A stretch of DNA of 56,149 nt from Cylindrodendrum hubeiense (taxonomy: Eukaryota > Ascomycota > Sordariomycetes > Hypocreales > Nectriaceae), in contig JAANBB010000264.1 of the NCBI GenBank assembly GCA_014621425.1, forward strand, positions 1 through 56,149. Reading direction: 5' to 3'. A program made the translations under genes and the position numbers. Below, piece by piece: positions 30,275 to 42,117 of this stretch. The notes under the pieces were generated by a model. That model was not told the DNA's origin. It saw nothing but the letters and a program-made list of their open reading frames with translations, and ran no database searches. Position 1 is the stretch's first letter. Each line of letters starts with the position of its first letter.

Positions 30275-31692
30275 TGGAGGGGCTGAAAAGTCTGGGAAAG
30301 ACTCGGACTTCGGATTGATAGTGAACTGGCAAATCATTGGAAATACAATACAGCGAGCAGCGACACCTCAGCTTGTTATAGCTGATTCTGAAGTCATACT
30401 AAATCGTGGTGACGGGGATAACGGCAATGATAAATTCCCGTGTGTCCACTACTAGATTTAAGATGTGGGATAATTAGGTTGTCTTTTGCCCATTTTACAT
30501 CTATGATGCATAAAGTACTACAGGTCTTGTTTGTCACTAACTGGTATACCATGAAGAAAATGCCGATCCAATGGGATTGCCTGGAACTTAGTCAATTCTG
30601 TTCAAGTACAGCGGCTCAGGAGTGTTAAGTCCGGTATCCCCTTTTGTTCGTAAATACGTCGTCTGTGTCAGCTTACACACGGCTCCGCCTTGATCCTGGT
30701 GTGGCGGCGCACGTGATCCAACTTGATCAATGCCGGATCATCCAGCACAGCAATTACGTACGAAGTGAAAAGAATGAGAAGTGTCCAGCTAAATAAGGGG
30801 TCTGAGGGTATGGATTTCCACGTGATCCGGAATGTGGTCTTCTGATCACCCACTCTCCATGCACGAAGGAAGATGGGGTTGCAGGAATGATAAGCCGAGC
30901 AACCCTGATTTCTGCGGGGACCACATTTCATAGGCTGGTCGGCAGAGGCTCGAACATATGCCGATGCAGCCGGCGTCATCATGGAGCGTGATAATAGCGT
31001 AATCATTTGTATCCCTTGCTAATTAGTGGCTCTTCACTGGTGCCATTGACTCATCGTGGCTTTACCGTTGCAGGCACACCGTTCACATGACGTTCGAGGC
31101 TGAACCTTGCTCTCCTGGGCAGATGTAGTGCTAACATCCACTACTTATTATCAATTGAGTTAACCAACCATTCTGAGACACGGTCCAATGCCTTCTCGCC
31201 TCAATTCCTTACGAATAGCTGCTCTCGACTTTATATAGATATCTTGAGACCTCATTTGAAATATCCGAGGGGGGACTGGCCCTTCTTCGGTACAATGCAG
31301 TTTACAATCTGGGAAGTGGGGGATACGACATGAGACATCTCAAACCGCGGGGATGACTCGATACCATACGGCAATTGATGCTGTCGTATTGGCTAACCCT
31401 CAAGAGTGGGGGATAAGATGCAGCTGATACGTTGAATTGCGGGGTTGAAGTGATATGGGATGCGGCAAAGATCTGGAAACACTAAACCCCACTCTTCATT
31501 GCGCGTATCACCCCACTAACTATTTAATAGCATCGTGGTATTCCGTGCTAGAACGGAAGATCGGATCTGCGGCTCATAAACGCGGAGTTGGTGTGCCGCG
31601 CCCATGATATAAGTACCTTGTGTTACTTCACCCCCGTCTCTCCATCTTCGCATCGCTGTCTTAAAGTGCAAACTCAGTAGTCTCATCTCATC
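30275..31692. other. Intergenic interval with divergent promoters
   Basis: About 1.4 kb. The right end has a TATA-like 'atataag' (31607-31613) some 80 bases before the P450 start, followed by a C/T-rich leader. No gene or repeat is supported. Confidence 0.45.
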
Positions 31693-33299
31693 ATGCAGCT
31701 TCCTCATTTGATCGCACTGCTATGTGTGCTTGCGCCCATCTGGGCCGTCTTATACTGGGTAGTCCCATACTTTACCACCTATCGCCACCTTAAACACATC
31801 CCAGGCCCTTTCGTGGCCAAATTCAGTAACACCTGGATCGCACTAGGTGCTCGGCAAGGTCAGAAGTTTGCTTGGGTTGACTCCGCCCATCGCAAGTACG
31901 GCAAGGTTGTCCGGGTCGGATTCAACCATGTGTCGATTGCTACGCCCGAGGGGCTACGCACTGTTTATGCGCATGGAAATGGCTTCCTGAAAGAGTAAAA
32001 TCCTCTCCTCCAATTCTTGTGATGTCTTATTTACCAATGAGCAGTCATTTCTATGACGCTTTTGTTTCCGGGGTCCCCGGAGTGTTCAACGTGCGCCACC
32101 GTGGTGAGCATACTAGGAAACGCAAGATTGTCGCCCACGCATTTTCTCCTGGAGCTGTGCAGGACTTTGAGCCGCATATGGCCGAGAACCTGAAGCGATG
32201 GGTTGGTCAACTCGATCGTATGGCCGCGTATCCCAGTCAAGATGGTTTCTCCAGGGTCAACATGATGCCCTGGTGCACCTTCTTGGCTTTCGATATTATC
32301 GGCGATTTGGCATTTGGAGCACCTTTTGGTATGGTTGACCGTGGCCGCGATGAGTGCGAGTCGACCCTGCCGGGCAAGCCAAAGACGTACGTTCCTGGAG
32401 CCGAAACACTCAACCGCCGCGGTGAAGTGAGCTCGACACTTGGTCTCTTGCCCGAATTACGGCCTTTTGCCAAGCATCTACCAGACCCATTCTTCTCCAA
32501 TGGACTGCAGTCGGTGGTAGATCTTCACGGAATAGCTGTGGCTGCCGTTGACAAGCGCCTTGGAGGTGCCGAGAAGGGAGCGTTTCCCCAGGAAGGGCGG
32601 CATGATATTTTAGAGATGCTTTGCCAAAGCAAAGACTGTGATGGCAACCCGATGCCCAGAGATGAGCTCATTTCAGAGGCACTAACTCAGCTCATTGCTG
32701 GCAGCGACACCGTCTCCAACACAGCGTGTGCTGTTATTTACTGGATTCTTCAAGGTGAACGTGCCAACCCAGGAACGATCCTTCCCAGGCTCCAGGCGGA
32801 ACTTGATGCAGCCATTCCTTCTGGTTCATTAATCGCGACGCACAGCATGGTGAAGAATCTACGATTTCTCCGACAGTGTATCGACGAGGGAATGCGACTG
32901 CACTCGACTTCCGCCCTTGGGCTTCCCCGATTGGTCACCTCTCCCAAGGGAGTTTCTTACGGCGAAGAGCACTTCCCCGAGGGCACTGTACTTTCTGTGC
33001 CCAGTTACACTATTCATCACGACGCAGACGTTTGGGGTCCAGATGTCGAAGAGTTTAAGCCTGATCGCTGGTTGAGCCCGACTGAGCACCAGAAAATGGG
33101 CTTTAACCCGTTCTCCTATGGCCCGAGAGCATGCGTTGGCCAGAACGTGGCGCACATGGAATTGGCTCTGATTATAGGTACTGCATTCCGCCGGTATGAT
33201 TATACGCTATATCAGGGAAAGTTGGAGTCGCATGAGGGATTCTCAAAGAAGCCGATGGAATGCTGGGTTGGAATTAAGATAAGAAAGGTCACTGATTAG
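31693..33299 (+). CDS. Cytochrome P450, CYP53-like
   Basis: Two exons, 31693-31994 and 32045-33299 (intron 50 bp, phase 2), give 518 residues. An N-terminal membrane anchor (about residues 5-27) is followed by the hinge HIPGPF. The RHRGEHTRKRKI block (C-helix), AGSDTVSN (I-helix oxygen-binding motif), EGMR (K-helix ExxR) and FSYGPRACVG (heme loop, Cys464) are all intact, so the enzyme should be active at the endoplasmic reticulum. Block wording resembles the benzoate 4-monooxygenase (CYP53) group, so an aromatic acid is a possible substrate. A secondary-metabolite P450 is the alternative. No dedicated partner genes are adjacent. Confidence 0.9.
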
Positions 33300-34602
33300 T
33301 TCGCCAAGATTAGAAGTGCTAAGCTTACCTGATTTATGAAGTCTTCAACTTTCTGGTCAGCATTAAAATGAAATTTTCGCACGTGTTCTGAAAATAAATG
33401 AATGTGAGACGAGCGCTGAATTTGATTTCGTTTCTTTTGTAAGAGGTCGTTTCCAGTGCATTAAAGAATAATGTTCCTATCCGCCCAAACATACATTGCT
33501 ATTCGCGTACATCAGATATCAGAGAAGGCGTAGGAATTATATACTGGGTTATTAAGAATAAATATTAACAAAATGAATATCAAACATGAGGTAGGATAAA
33601 TAGACCAGTGGCTGCTTTCTAATAGTCCCCTCGTGCTTGTATTTACTGCGCTGTGAGAAAACCCACTCGTACAAGAGCACAAAACAAGCCCCTTATTTCT
33701 ACCTACAAAATAGCAGTCAATAATAATAGACTCAAGAGGGCTTTAAGAAAAATCGTAATATTAGAGTATAGTACATTCTTATTGAACATTTTGGAAGGGA
33801 TAGGAAAATGAATTTTGTTGGAGTTAATACCATGAAGTTCCAGGGTAGCAATCATGGGCTAGCCGAGGAGTCAACGTGTATGTTCGGGATCCCGCCACCT
33901 CTCTCCATTGATAGTAATTCATCCTAAAGTGCAAAAAGAATCCTCAAAAAAACATACAACAGCAGGGATTCCCCGGTCGTCACCGACCCGAGTGTTAATC
34001 CGCCGATCGCAAGCTTATCTATCTATGGGAGAGCGGATGGGATCCCGAGCTTTCTGGCGTCTATGGTTGTTGTGCCAGTCCTGGTGTTGCGTCGGCTTAG
34101 ATTCGCGAAGGGCTAGGCTGATGGATGCTGAGGGGAATGAGTTTTACCAGAGACGTTTCCCGGTTCCCCTTGCCTAAGGGTAGGCTATCAGCTGAGGAGT
34201 TGATTATTTAATGTGGTGGCTGACTTATCACATTACAGTTGCACATCTAAGGCGTTAAGTGCATGTTGTTGCTGACCACTACGGTCCAGACTGGGATCTT
34301 GCTTCGAGCAGACCGGCGGGATAATGCGAGAGAGACCTGGGAGTCTATTCAGCTGGGCCTCGATAATTGCACATGAGATACAGGTAGGCTTATGCATATT
34401 AATTAATCGAGGCAGAGAATTTCCCCGCATCCCGAGTACTGACATCTGACGAGGCTGCTGGACAACTGAACTTGATTCCCGCACATTACTGCCACATTTG
34501 ACCTCAAGAGAGTTCAACTGACGCCATTCGGTACTTCCTAAGCAAAATTCTGATAGGAAACCACTGCGAGTGTCATTCCCGCCCCTGGACTCAACTGTAG
34601 CC
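33300..34602. other. Gene-poor, partly AT-rich interval
   Basis: About 1.3 kb after the P450. The first 550 bases are AT-rich and hold its 3' processing signals. No open frame with domain, signal peptide or splice support is seen on either strand. Confidence 0.4.
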
Positions 34603-34743
34603 ATGGGAACCTCGGCCGACCTCATGTGGAGATGCCACCTATGCAACTGGGACTGGTCCGTCGCGACCATGCCTGCATGTGGCAGCTGTTCTCACCCCCG
34701 TTGTTCCAACTGCCTCGTATGCCGCCCGAAAACTCCAAACTGA
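34603..34743 (+). CDS. Short zinc-finger ORF, possibly first exon
   Basis: A 46-codon frame starting MGTSADLMWRC. The metal-binding pattern is tight: W-x-C-x2-C, 11 residues on C-x2-C, then C-x-H-x2-C-x2-C-x3-C (motifs WRCHLC, ACGSC, SHPRCSNC). Many fungal proteins carry this kind of N-terminal finger in front of a low-complexity or membrane region. It may be exon 1 of a larger gene: a GTATGC donor sits right after the last paired cysteines (34717), and open frames continue to about 35050. I could not fix the downstream exons. Function unknown. Confidence 0.4.
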   Translation: MGTSADLMWRCHLCNWDWSVATMPACGSCSHPRCSNCLVCRPKTPN

Positions 34744-35084
34744 CCCGACATTCCACATGGGGGCCCCCACGACATTAAACATGGAACCAAGCGTATCAGA
34801 TTACACGACACGATGCGGGTCAGATTACACGATACCCGACAGGGTGGAACAAGCAGAACCCGAAGAAACAATTAGAACCGTTTTCCAACAGCGCCCCAAA
34901 GCTCAAAAGCTCCCGTCGAAAGCGAGGTGGTCCAATACGCACAGGCAGAGCGAAGGTGGGGAAGCGTCAGAGCAGTCAAAAGTTCGCAATCTGCACAGTA
35001 CTTCAAGAGCGCCGACACAATAATCAAGGGAAAGGAACGTTTGTATTCTAGATACTGTGTTGGGGATAGCTGGTCCTTCAGTAT

Positions 35085-35106
35085 GGAATGCCTGTAAAGG
35101 CATTCC
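35085..35106. repeat. Perfect 8-bp inverted repeat
   Basis: 'ggaatgcc-tgtaaa-ggcattcc': eight paired bases around a six-base loop, in non-coding DNA downstream of the zinc-finger ORF. Confidence 0.6.
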
Positions 35107-35701
35107 TAGCTTCAGTGTCAGCTGGGATGTAAGCCCATTTGAGCCGGACTGTCCCCTTTGGGATGTTCCGAGAGGTATTGAGGTCATTGGATAGGATCTA
35201 TTAGTCAGACATTGAGGGCTGCAGGATAGGATTGAGGGTCGCGATCAGGTTCATCCGGATTCTCAACCTTCATATATCAAGGGGCCTTGTCAGAGGCGTT
35301 CTGTAGTAGATTTTCTAGCAGGTCCAATTCACGTTCTTTTTGGCCCATTTTTGCGGCATTGTATTGTGATCCATTTGATCAGATGATGCCAATAGATTAT
35401 ATCGGTCAGGGTAGTCTATTTTGTTCATTTTGAGAGTCTTTTATCTACGCTGTCACCGATATTGCAGACGCACCGCCCCTTGGGCCGACATCACACAGTC
35501 ACAATACCTGCTTTTTGGTGGGTGGGTTGTTGGGTCTCTGACCGTCTCTTGTGCCTTTCCCCACACAATACGGAAGTCCGGATCTTCAACCGCAGTCTCC
35601 AGAACCTACAGACTCTGTCAACACCGGTCAAGGCTCAGAGAACAGTGTGCATATTGACGAGACCACATCATCCTCAAAGCAGGAAGCTGACACAAAGGTG
35701 A

Positions 35702-35911
35702 ATCAAGACTCAAAAACATCGGACTCAGGAAAGTTGGGACCGGAGGACGATCTATTTCGTGATTGTAACGCTTGTAGTCATAGGGGTTGTTTTTGGGGTC
35801 ATATGGTCTACAGTTAAAGGGGATATGCAAAGCGGTGTCGGGGTTACGGGAGCGTTCTTAACCTTAGGAGCTATTGTATACGGATGGATTGCGGTTCGAG
35901 ATATCCCCTAA
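35702..35911 (+). other. Orphan membrane exon with two predicted helices
   Basis: A 70-codon open frame with no early ATG that ends at TAA (35909-35911). It encodes a short basic stretch, then IYFVIVTLVVIGVVFGVIW (helix 1), a short KGDMQSG loop, and VTGAFLTLGAIVYGWIAV (helix 2), ending RDIP. Two clean helices separated by a small polar loop are unlikely by chance, so this is probably the last exon of a gene whose upstream exons I cannot resolve, perhaps starting from the zinc-finger ORF at 34603. An acidic Ser/Gln-rich open frame in another phase (35551-35700) directly precedes it. Confidence 0.4.
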
Positions 35912-36455
35912 TTTGAGAATGCAGTCACTGTTTTCTGATATGCTCTCTCTCTCCCTAACGCTTTCTTGGTGCATATGATCGATAAGTAAACGGTTAAAGT
36001 AATGAATTGGAGATACGAAAAAGGGCAAACCCCGATAATTAATGGAGCGCCAATACCAAAGCCTAAGGGGGTCCCCGAAGACAAGGCTAATGGATGTGTT
36101 GGGTTAAAAAAGACAATGCAGAGTTAGTACATCTATCCTAACCAGGTTGTCCAATTACTCAGTATATATTGAACCAGAATCCTTGACGTTCAACGTATGG
36201 ACTGATGGCTACCTTAGGCGACATGCGAGTTGACCTCAGCCTTGGGCAGAGGTATGGCAGTCTTCTAGACATTGGCAATTCCCCGAGTCTCGGGAGTTTC
36301 GATCTCGATTTACCCCACTTCCCCGCTGCGGAAGCTGAGGATCCGCCGCGGCCAGAACTCCCACCTCGTCTTCTGTCGCCATTGCACACACCTGCACAAA
36401 TACATGGACATTGAGGCGCATAATAACACAGCAATCACTCAAGTTTCTCCTCATC
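35912..36455. other. Intergenic interval
   Basis: About 540 bases upstream of the dehydrogenase. It has AT-rich stretches and no supported gene. An in-frame ATG at 36411 exists upstream of the preferred start. Confidence 0.35.
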
Positions 36456-37463
36456 ATGGCCTCATCTTCTCAACCGCAGACTATCGCCCTCATCGGGCTG
36501 GGTACCATCGGTCTCTCATTTGCGGCACTGCACCTCGGTTACTCCAACGCCAACCTGAGGCTGTATGACGTCCGCGAAGATCTTGACCAGCATATCTCAA
36601 GCCTTTTGCCGGTATATCTAGAGTCCACCAAGCGCAAGGGGGCGTCATCACTGCCTGTCGAGGAATTAATTGCCACCGGTCGACTCTCAATATGCTCGTC
36701 CATTGAAGAGGCTTGCTCGACCGCGACAATTGTCCAAGAGCAAGGCCCGGATCGCGTCGAGTTCAAAAAAGCTAATTGGGCGAGCGTGGTCAAATGGGCG
36801 CCAGCCGAAGCTCACTTGTGGAGCTCAACCTCGGGAATCCCTGCGTCAAAGCAGGCTGAGGATCTCGACGACAAGTCTCGGGTCCTCGTCGTCCATCCTT
36901 GGAACCCACCTCACATTATGCCACTGATCGAGGTCGTGCCATCACCAGACACCCACCCAGAGAGGACTCAATTTGCCATGGATTACTTCAAAAATCTTGG
37001 CTCAGGCCATCGCCCTGTTTGGATCAAGAAGGAGACACAGGGCTTTGTCGGCAATCGCCTGGCTTTTGCCCTCTTCCGCGAGGCCTGCCATCTCGTCGCC
37101 GACGACGTTGTTTCGGTTGAAGATTTGGATACTATCATGGAAAGCAGTCTGGGGCCGCGATGGGCTGCAGCTGGGCCGTTCAAGTCGTATAACTGCGCAG
37201 GCGGTGCTGGTGGAATTGGAGCTTTCATGCAAAACCTTGCGGGCACTATGGACGGTTGTTGGGATGATGCAGGAACCCTGAGCTTCAAGGACAAGTCTAC
37301 TGAGGCTTCTTCTTCCGAACATGAGAGCTTTGCAGAGGCTAGACATTGGACAGACAAAATCTCTCGCCAGACGGAAGAGGCGTATGGCCGGCCAACGGCG
37401 GAAACCTTGGCAGAGAGGGATACAAATCTGCAAAGGGTCATCGAAGCTCAGACAAAGAAATAA
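36456..37463 (+). CDS. 3-hydroxyacyl-CoA dehydrogenase family, L-gulonate 3-dehydrogenase-like
   Basis: Single exon, 335 residues from the ATG at 36456. The upstream in-frame ATG at 36411 adds 15 residues before the Rossmann strand and looks like leader. The NAD-binding loop is GLGTIGLSFA near the N-terminus. HPWNPPHIMPLIEVVPS carries the catalytic histidine in the HPxNPP form typical of the lambda-crystallin/gulonate dehydrogenase group, and ETQGFVGNRL is the conserved C-domain asparagine motif. This group oxidises L-gulonate or related hydroxy acids with NAD in the cytosol. A short-chain hydroxyacyl-CoA role is the alternative. The C-terminal 40 residues are charged and extend past the core. 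Confidence 0.85.
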   Translation: MASSSQPQTIALIGLGTIGLSFAALHLGYSNANLRLYDVREDLDQHISSLLPVYLESTKRKGASSLPVEELIATGRLSICSSIEEACSTATIVQEQGPDRVEFKKANWASVVKWAPAEAHLWSSTSGIPASKQAEDLDDKSRVLVVHPWNPPHIMPLIEVVPSPDTHPERTQFAMDYFKNLGSGHRPVWIKKETQGFVGNRLAFALFREACHLVADDVVSVEDLDTIMESSLGPRWAAAGPFKSYNCAGGAGGIGAFMQNLAGTMDGCWDDAGTLSFKDKSTEASSSEHESFAEARHWTDKISRQTEEAYGRPTAETLAERDTNLQRVIEAQTKK

Positions 37464-38120
37464 GTTTCAAGACGTCGATAGATACAATGTTGCTCTCAGT
37501 AACTTGCCCTTTTCACAGCAGTCATGTGCTTGAATGGGAGTCATATCTGATGAATGCGTGGACGGGTCATGTCTACGCCTTGTCTACAATGAGTGTGTCT
37601 CTATAATAGTAGCCTTTTTATCACTTCTGATAGTCATCAGTTCTAATGTGCCTTCAAATAACCATGCGCGTTTTCAGAGCCAACATACAGATATTGGGGC
37701 TGTGCCATTTTGATGAATGGCGGCCTGCAGTTAAGGTCGCGACTAAGCCAGATTGGCCGGCTATCGATCTGCCCATTCTACAAGCCCAGTATTTTTAGTG
37801 GCACTTTCTGACATCTAGGCGAAAATGTGGAGGCGTAGTAATCGGCGAATGCCTCAACGCACGGATACTGCGGTCAGCCCTTGAGGCAGTAAGCTGAGGC
37901 GGAGGCCTCATGATTCGTCTACCCGCTTCCAATCATGAGGGGAGAAAGACCGAAAAGTGTGACCAATACGGTTCATTTAATCGTATTGAACAACTGTCAC
38001 ATTCAGCTATATATATACGTCGTACGTCCAGAATTTACAGCAGTGCAACTTGACCTGCTATTCCACCCAACTGCATTTCTCTCGCCTCCACTCCCCTATA
38101 TCATTTCCCACTGGCCCAAC
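37464..38120. other. Intergenic interval with TATA box
   Basis: About 650 bases. A strong TATA-type run 'tatatatata' (38009-38018) lies about 105 bases before the ATG at 38121, followed by a C/T-rich leader. Nothing else is supported. Confidence 0.5.
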
Positions 38121-38435
38121 ATGTCGGAAAAGGCCGCAGTCGTACTCGAAGCCTACACCATCAACGGCTACCAAGCACCGGACCACTGCGAGTCATGCGA
38201 CGCTTCGGTTCCTGACGCTGAGGCTCGCCGCAAGCATATGGAAGAGACTCGACACCGCATATGCTCTCTGTGCGAGAGCTATGCACCTCTTGGAGGCTAT
38301 TACGTCCATTGCGATGAGAGGCATTACAACGACAAGTGGAATGATCACATGGTCGCGTACACGGATAGCATCAATATGAAGGAATCACAGCAGTGGGCAG
38401 TTGAGGCAATCAGGAAGAAGCGGGGTGGAGATTGA
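38121..38435 (+). CDS. Small zinc-finger protein
   Basis: A 104-residue single-exon protein. I start it at 38121 (MSEKAAVV), after a TATA box and pyrimidine-rich leader; an in-frame ATG at 37935 would place coding across the TATA box. The core has CESC followed by a histidine pair (KHMEETRH), then ICSLC, a Gly/Tyr turn, HCDERH and NDH. This suggests two consecutive C2H2-like or treble-clef-like metal sites. There is no signal peptide or membrane segment. Role unknown, possibly nucleic-acid or protein binding. Confidence 0.65.
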   Translation: MSEKAAVVLEAYTINGYQAPDHCESCDASVPDAEARRKHMEETRHRICSLCESYAPLGGYYVHCDERHYNDKWNDHMVAYTDSINMKESQQWAVEAIRKKRGGD

Positions 38436-39316
38436 CTATCTAAGATTTGAAGAAGCGAAGGAAGATTGGCTGGTTGAATAATGAAGGCATGAGAACGATG
38501 CCACCAGGTCGATAGCTTGAGGCGCAAAAGAGTGCCTCCGAGTTTGAAAGCATTGGTTATGGCATGTAGTTTGATGATTTGCGAAGCACCAGACTTACTA
38601 CCTTGCTCCTGTCCACAGTTGACAGCGCCGCGGCCCATCCCACGTCACTGTTCAAGAAGTCCCGATAAGCTTCAGATAGACTTATTTTATCCCAGCGACC
38701 GAGCGGGTCGGCAGTTGGTCTTGGACCGGGGCTTTCTAATCGCACAAAACGTTCATTCCCCTTGTAGTTGCGTCCTCGCAGTCACGCGGTGATCAAGCAT
38801 GCAGATTCCGCGCCTTGGCTAGCTTGTTCCGCCCCCCAAAATGTTTCTCAAACGTTGGCGCAGTCGCTAAAGACGCCACCCAGAGGTATCCGCCCGCGTG
38901 TCCAGTGACAACTCGGGGGCGAGTTCAGCTGGCCGGGGTACGCTGCTGCCAAGACTGCTTTGCCGCTTGGGTTAAATTTGGGCCTCTGCAGCTGAAAGAG
39001 CTTGGCTGCGAGATCGTCGGAAACTTGGCTCGCTACTGGTCGTTGAAGCCGAGTGTCAAGGGTTATGTCTTTGGCAGCGCCTACAGGTAGCAGTCGCAAA
39101 CGACGATTCTATCTTCCTTAGATCAGCCCATGCCTCCCTCTAGCTAGGGCAGATGTGGGGGGTCCAGGTACAGACCCGTTTCGACAGCAGGGGCAAGTAC
39201 CCCGTACAAAGAAAACTGGTGCTGCCACTTTTTTCTGCTGCGTGCAAGTGAAATTGAGTCCTCTCCGTTGATTTCGATTGCTTGCTTGACATCATACCCA
39301 GAGGCAGCCAGCAACC
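38436..39316. other. Intergenic interval
   Basis: About 880 bases, fairly GC-balanced. Open frames on both strands (for example 38517-38792 and 38815-39090) lack domains, signal peptides and consistent codon bias. No RNA or repeat is seen. Confidence 0.4.
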
Positions 39317-40236
39317 ATGGTTTTTGATCTAGCATGGCAGGCCTTCTGGAACATTGGTAATTATTTTCTTGGCTCCAACAACAGAAGTTGGCCTGCTTGT
39401 AATACTCATGCTGATGCGGTCATCCTTAGGAGTCATCGCCCTCTCCATTTGCGTCCTTGTCGGTTGCAAATCCAAGACGGAGAGCAACTACAGCGTCGTC
39501 AACTGGCCGCGGTCAACCGTAGGGTTGATTTGGGGAGACGAGTGCATGAATGCCACTGCCAACATCATCCCTGACACCTACAAGCTTGGCGCGTCTGGTA
39601 AGAGACTTTGACAGAATCCCGAACTGTAAGGAATAGGCTGACCAAGGTACAACACCAGGCATGTGCAGAGTATTCGATGGTAAAACCTCTTGCAAGAGCC
39701 GGTTCCCTCCTTCGCTCAACCTGGCCAAGTTCGTTCTGGAAGACCTCGACGAAGTAGAGGACGCACCCGCCATCTTGACAGAATGTCGGGAAGCAATCGA
39801 CAAGTCTATCGACCACAAGACAGCAGAGAAGCTGTGCATTGCCATGGTAGCTTTCGTCATCGTATGCATTTTTATCAATATCATATCCATCGCCCTAGCT
39901 GCGGCAACGGGCGCTTTCGGCTGGCCAAATACCATTCTTCTTGGGGTGGATGCGCTCTTCATTTTTACTGCGCTCATCCTGTGCATTGCGGCGATGAACT
40001 ACGAGGGCGGTGGGTATCTGAAAGGGGTGAATGGTAAAGACTTCTCGGACAGGGAGATGATTGGGATTGCCATCTGGATGTTGCTTGGCATGCTTATTGC
40101 CCGCATTGTTTCAAATCCCTGGCTATTTGTGCTTGCGTTGGCCATAATTCTTCCCATAGTGCTGGTCTTCGTCCTCTTTCTTGTGAGAACACGTGGGTTC
40201 TTCGCGATTGTCAGGGCTTATGCCTCGGACAACTAA
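39317..40236 (+). CDS. Four-helix membrane protein of unknown function
   Basis: Three exons, 39317-39356, 39430-39597 and 39647-40236 (introns 73 and 49 bp; branch words GCTGAT and GCTGACC), give 265 residues. Intron 1 restores the frame between the start and the first hydrophobic block (VIALSICVLVGC). After helix 1 there is a cysteine-containing loop (DECMNAT, MCRVFD, TSCKSR, TECREA) of about 100 residues. Helix 2 (MVAFVIVCIFINIISIALA), helix 3 (ILLGVDALFIFTALILCIA) and helix 4 (LFVLALAIILPIVLVFVLFL) follow. The large extracytoplasmic Cys loop between helices 1 and 2 recalls Sur7/PalI or claudin-like tetraspans, but I see no diagnostic motif. Confidence 0.7.
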
Positions 40237-41065
40237 TGTATGAAAACAAAATGGGAAAACGCTCAAGTTTCTCTACATTGATAAAGTAAGGTTTTTCTGC
40301 ATCAAAGAAAAGTGTTCAGCCATGCTATGATTTGTAGATATTGCCCCCTGGTCTCTTCAAACTTGTGAAATAGACCCGATAAATAGTTCGAGGTATGTTA
40401 GAAGGTGATTCAATTTCTACAAACAGGGTTCCCGAAGCATAAAGTGGAAAAGTTGAACGGTGCGTTGTCGCTGTGATCATCTGGTGGGTCATTTTGATGC
40501 CTGGAGGTTTGTCCACTGATCGACCAGCACACGACCGGAACCCACCGTCATTCGGGATACTACACTGCCTTGCTACAAACCGAAAAGGGTTTTTGACTCT
40601 GTTGTGACGCTGCCAACTATCTCCTTCACTCAGTTGCTGAATATTTGGCGATTGATGGGGATATTGGCTAGTCACACAACTGCCTTCCCCGAAAGTGATT
40701 GAGGGCGAGGTAAAATAAACAAAATACATAATTGACATATGAAACCAACAAAGACGGTAAATATTAGCTAGTTCTTTAGACTACAGTGCTTCTTATTTTT
40801 AATGACAACGAACATGTAATGAGGACGCTCGTCATTGATTTTGTTTTACAACTTAAAATACATTTACCAAACACTGAGACTAAACCCTTCTGTTTGATAC
40901 CCTAAACCCCAGAAACCTTTAAAAACAAAAGAAACTTGATAGCTGTAATGAATGCTTCGCTAGTACATTTTTTGCACTCCTCTAGCCATTGCAAATCCGT
41001 TCCCTGACTGCCCCATCGCTTTGTTTGAAGAGCCTTCGTTGATCGTCTCGCTTGATATATGGCTA
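40237..41065. other. AT-rich interval, convergent 3' ends
   Basis: About 830 bases between convergent membrane-protein genes. It is AT-rich, especially 40720-40930. No supported gene. Confidence 0.4.
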
Positions 41066-42117
41066 TCAGTTTCGGCTATCATAGTGCGAATTCATTCCGT
41101 TGGAGTATGGGTTCGGAACATTAACAGGTGATCTTGCGTCATTCCGGTCCCTGTTCATCATCGCATAAGATTCCTGCTCCACGTCGTTGAACCCCTTGAT
41201 GCGTGCATGCTGATTCGTCATAACTCGGCTCGGATGGAAGATATTGAAGAGTGCGGTGACAATGAACATCAATGCTGCGTCGAAGATGTAAATGTATGAC
41301 TCGGTGCTCTGGAGTGTTCCGGTCGAACCACCGATGTACTCGGCAATTCGAAAGACGGATCGAATCATGATGAACACACTGGCCACATACATGACCATGA
41401 TAAACTTCTTCCATGGTGTAGTGATGGTGAGGCTGGCAGTGGTGGGGTTCTTGTTGATTCGATAGTGGAAGATCATAGTCACGATCATGAAAAACCCGAA
41501 GAAGACAATCTGAATGCCGAGACCACCAACGATGATATTCTCGCCCATCTTTAGACTGCTCTCCGACTTAGCACTTGCTAGCATACCACCACCTATTATG
41601 ACAGCATTAGTACTGAGCATTTAGAAATGTGAAGAATGAATTGAGAAGCAGCTTACCTCCAGACTGTGCAAAGAACGATATCACATCTCCCAGGACAAAA
41701 ACCTTGGTCAACCAGGTTACTCTGATCAAAGAGTATTCGCCGCCATCGAGAAGACGAATAAGTCTCCCTAACATCATGTAGATCGAAGCCGCCAGGAGTG
41801 TCGGACCGAGGAGTAAGAATAAGGACTGCAAAACATATGGCATGGTGGTCCAGTCCGGGGTCTGCTTCGATGACCACGCTCGTCCGAGATATCCAACGAT
41901 TTCAACTGTGAGAGAACGCGCATCAGTATTTATGCCAAAACACTATCGATAGTCCAGAGTACTCACAGATACATCCGATGAGGAATGGTATCATATAAAA
42001 TGACCTTGACCGGAATAGCTGATAGGCGTGCATCACCGCCGATATGGAGAAGAGAGCGATAAATATCACGGCTGCCACGAATGACGGATCATAATGATAG
42101 AGGGTGAATCCAGCCAT
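41066..42117 (-). CDS. RTA1-like seven-helix membrane protein
   Basis: Three exons, 42117-41967, 41905-41657 and 41592-41066 (introns 61 and 64 bp), give 308 residues. Seven hydrophobic segments are visible. RTA1-family hallmarks include the HAYQLFRSRSFYMIPFLIG region, FEIVGYLGRA (rebuilt across intron 1), YVLQSLFLLLGPTLLAASIYM, and DVISFFAQSGGGGM across intron 2. FRIAEYIGG and the final helix before NIFHPSRV complete the set. RTA1-like proteins are fungal-specific plasma-membrane proteins linked to lipid translocation and to resistance against toxic compounds such as 7-aminocholesterol. The C-terminal 45 residues are hydrophilic and cytosolic. Confidence 0.9.

Noticed and set aside
36411..36455. 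Upstream ATG for the gulonate-dehydrogenase-like gene
   Set aside because: It adds 15 residues unlike the family. The ATG at 36456 sits a normal distance before the first Rossmann strand.
39357..39384. 28-bp intron option in the four-helix membrane protein
   Set aside because: Below the workable intron size. The 73-bp alternative ending at 39429 has a good branch site and restores frame.
40900..40925. 'ccctaaacccc' resembling a telomere repeat
   Set aside because: A single occurrence with no tandem array; expected by chance in AT-rich DNA.
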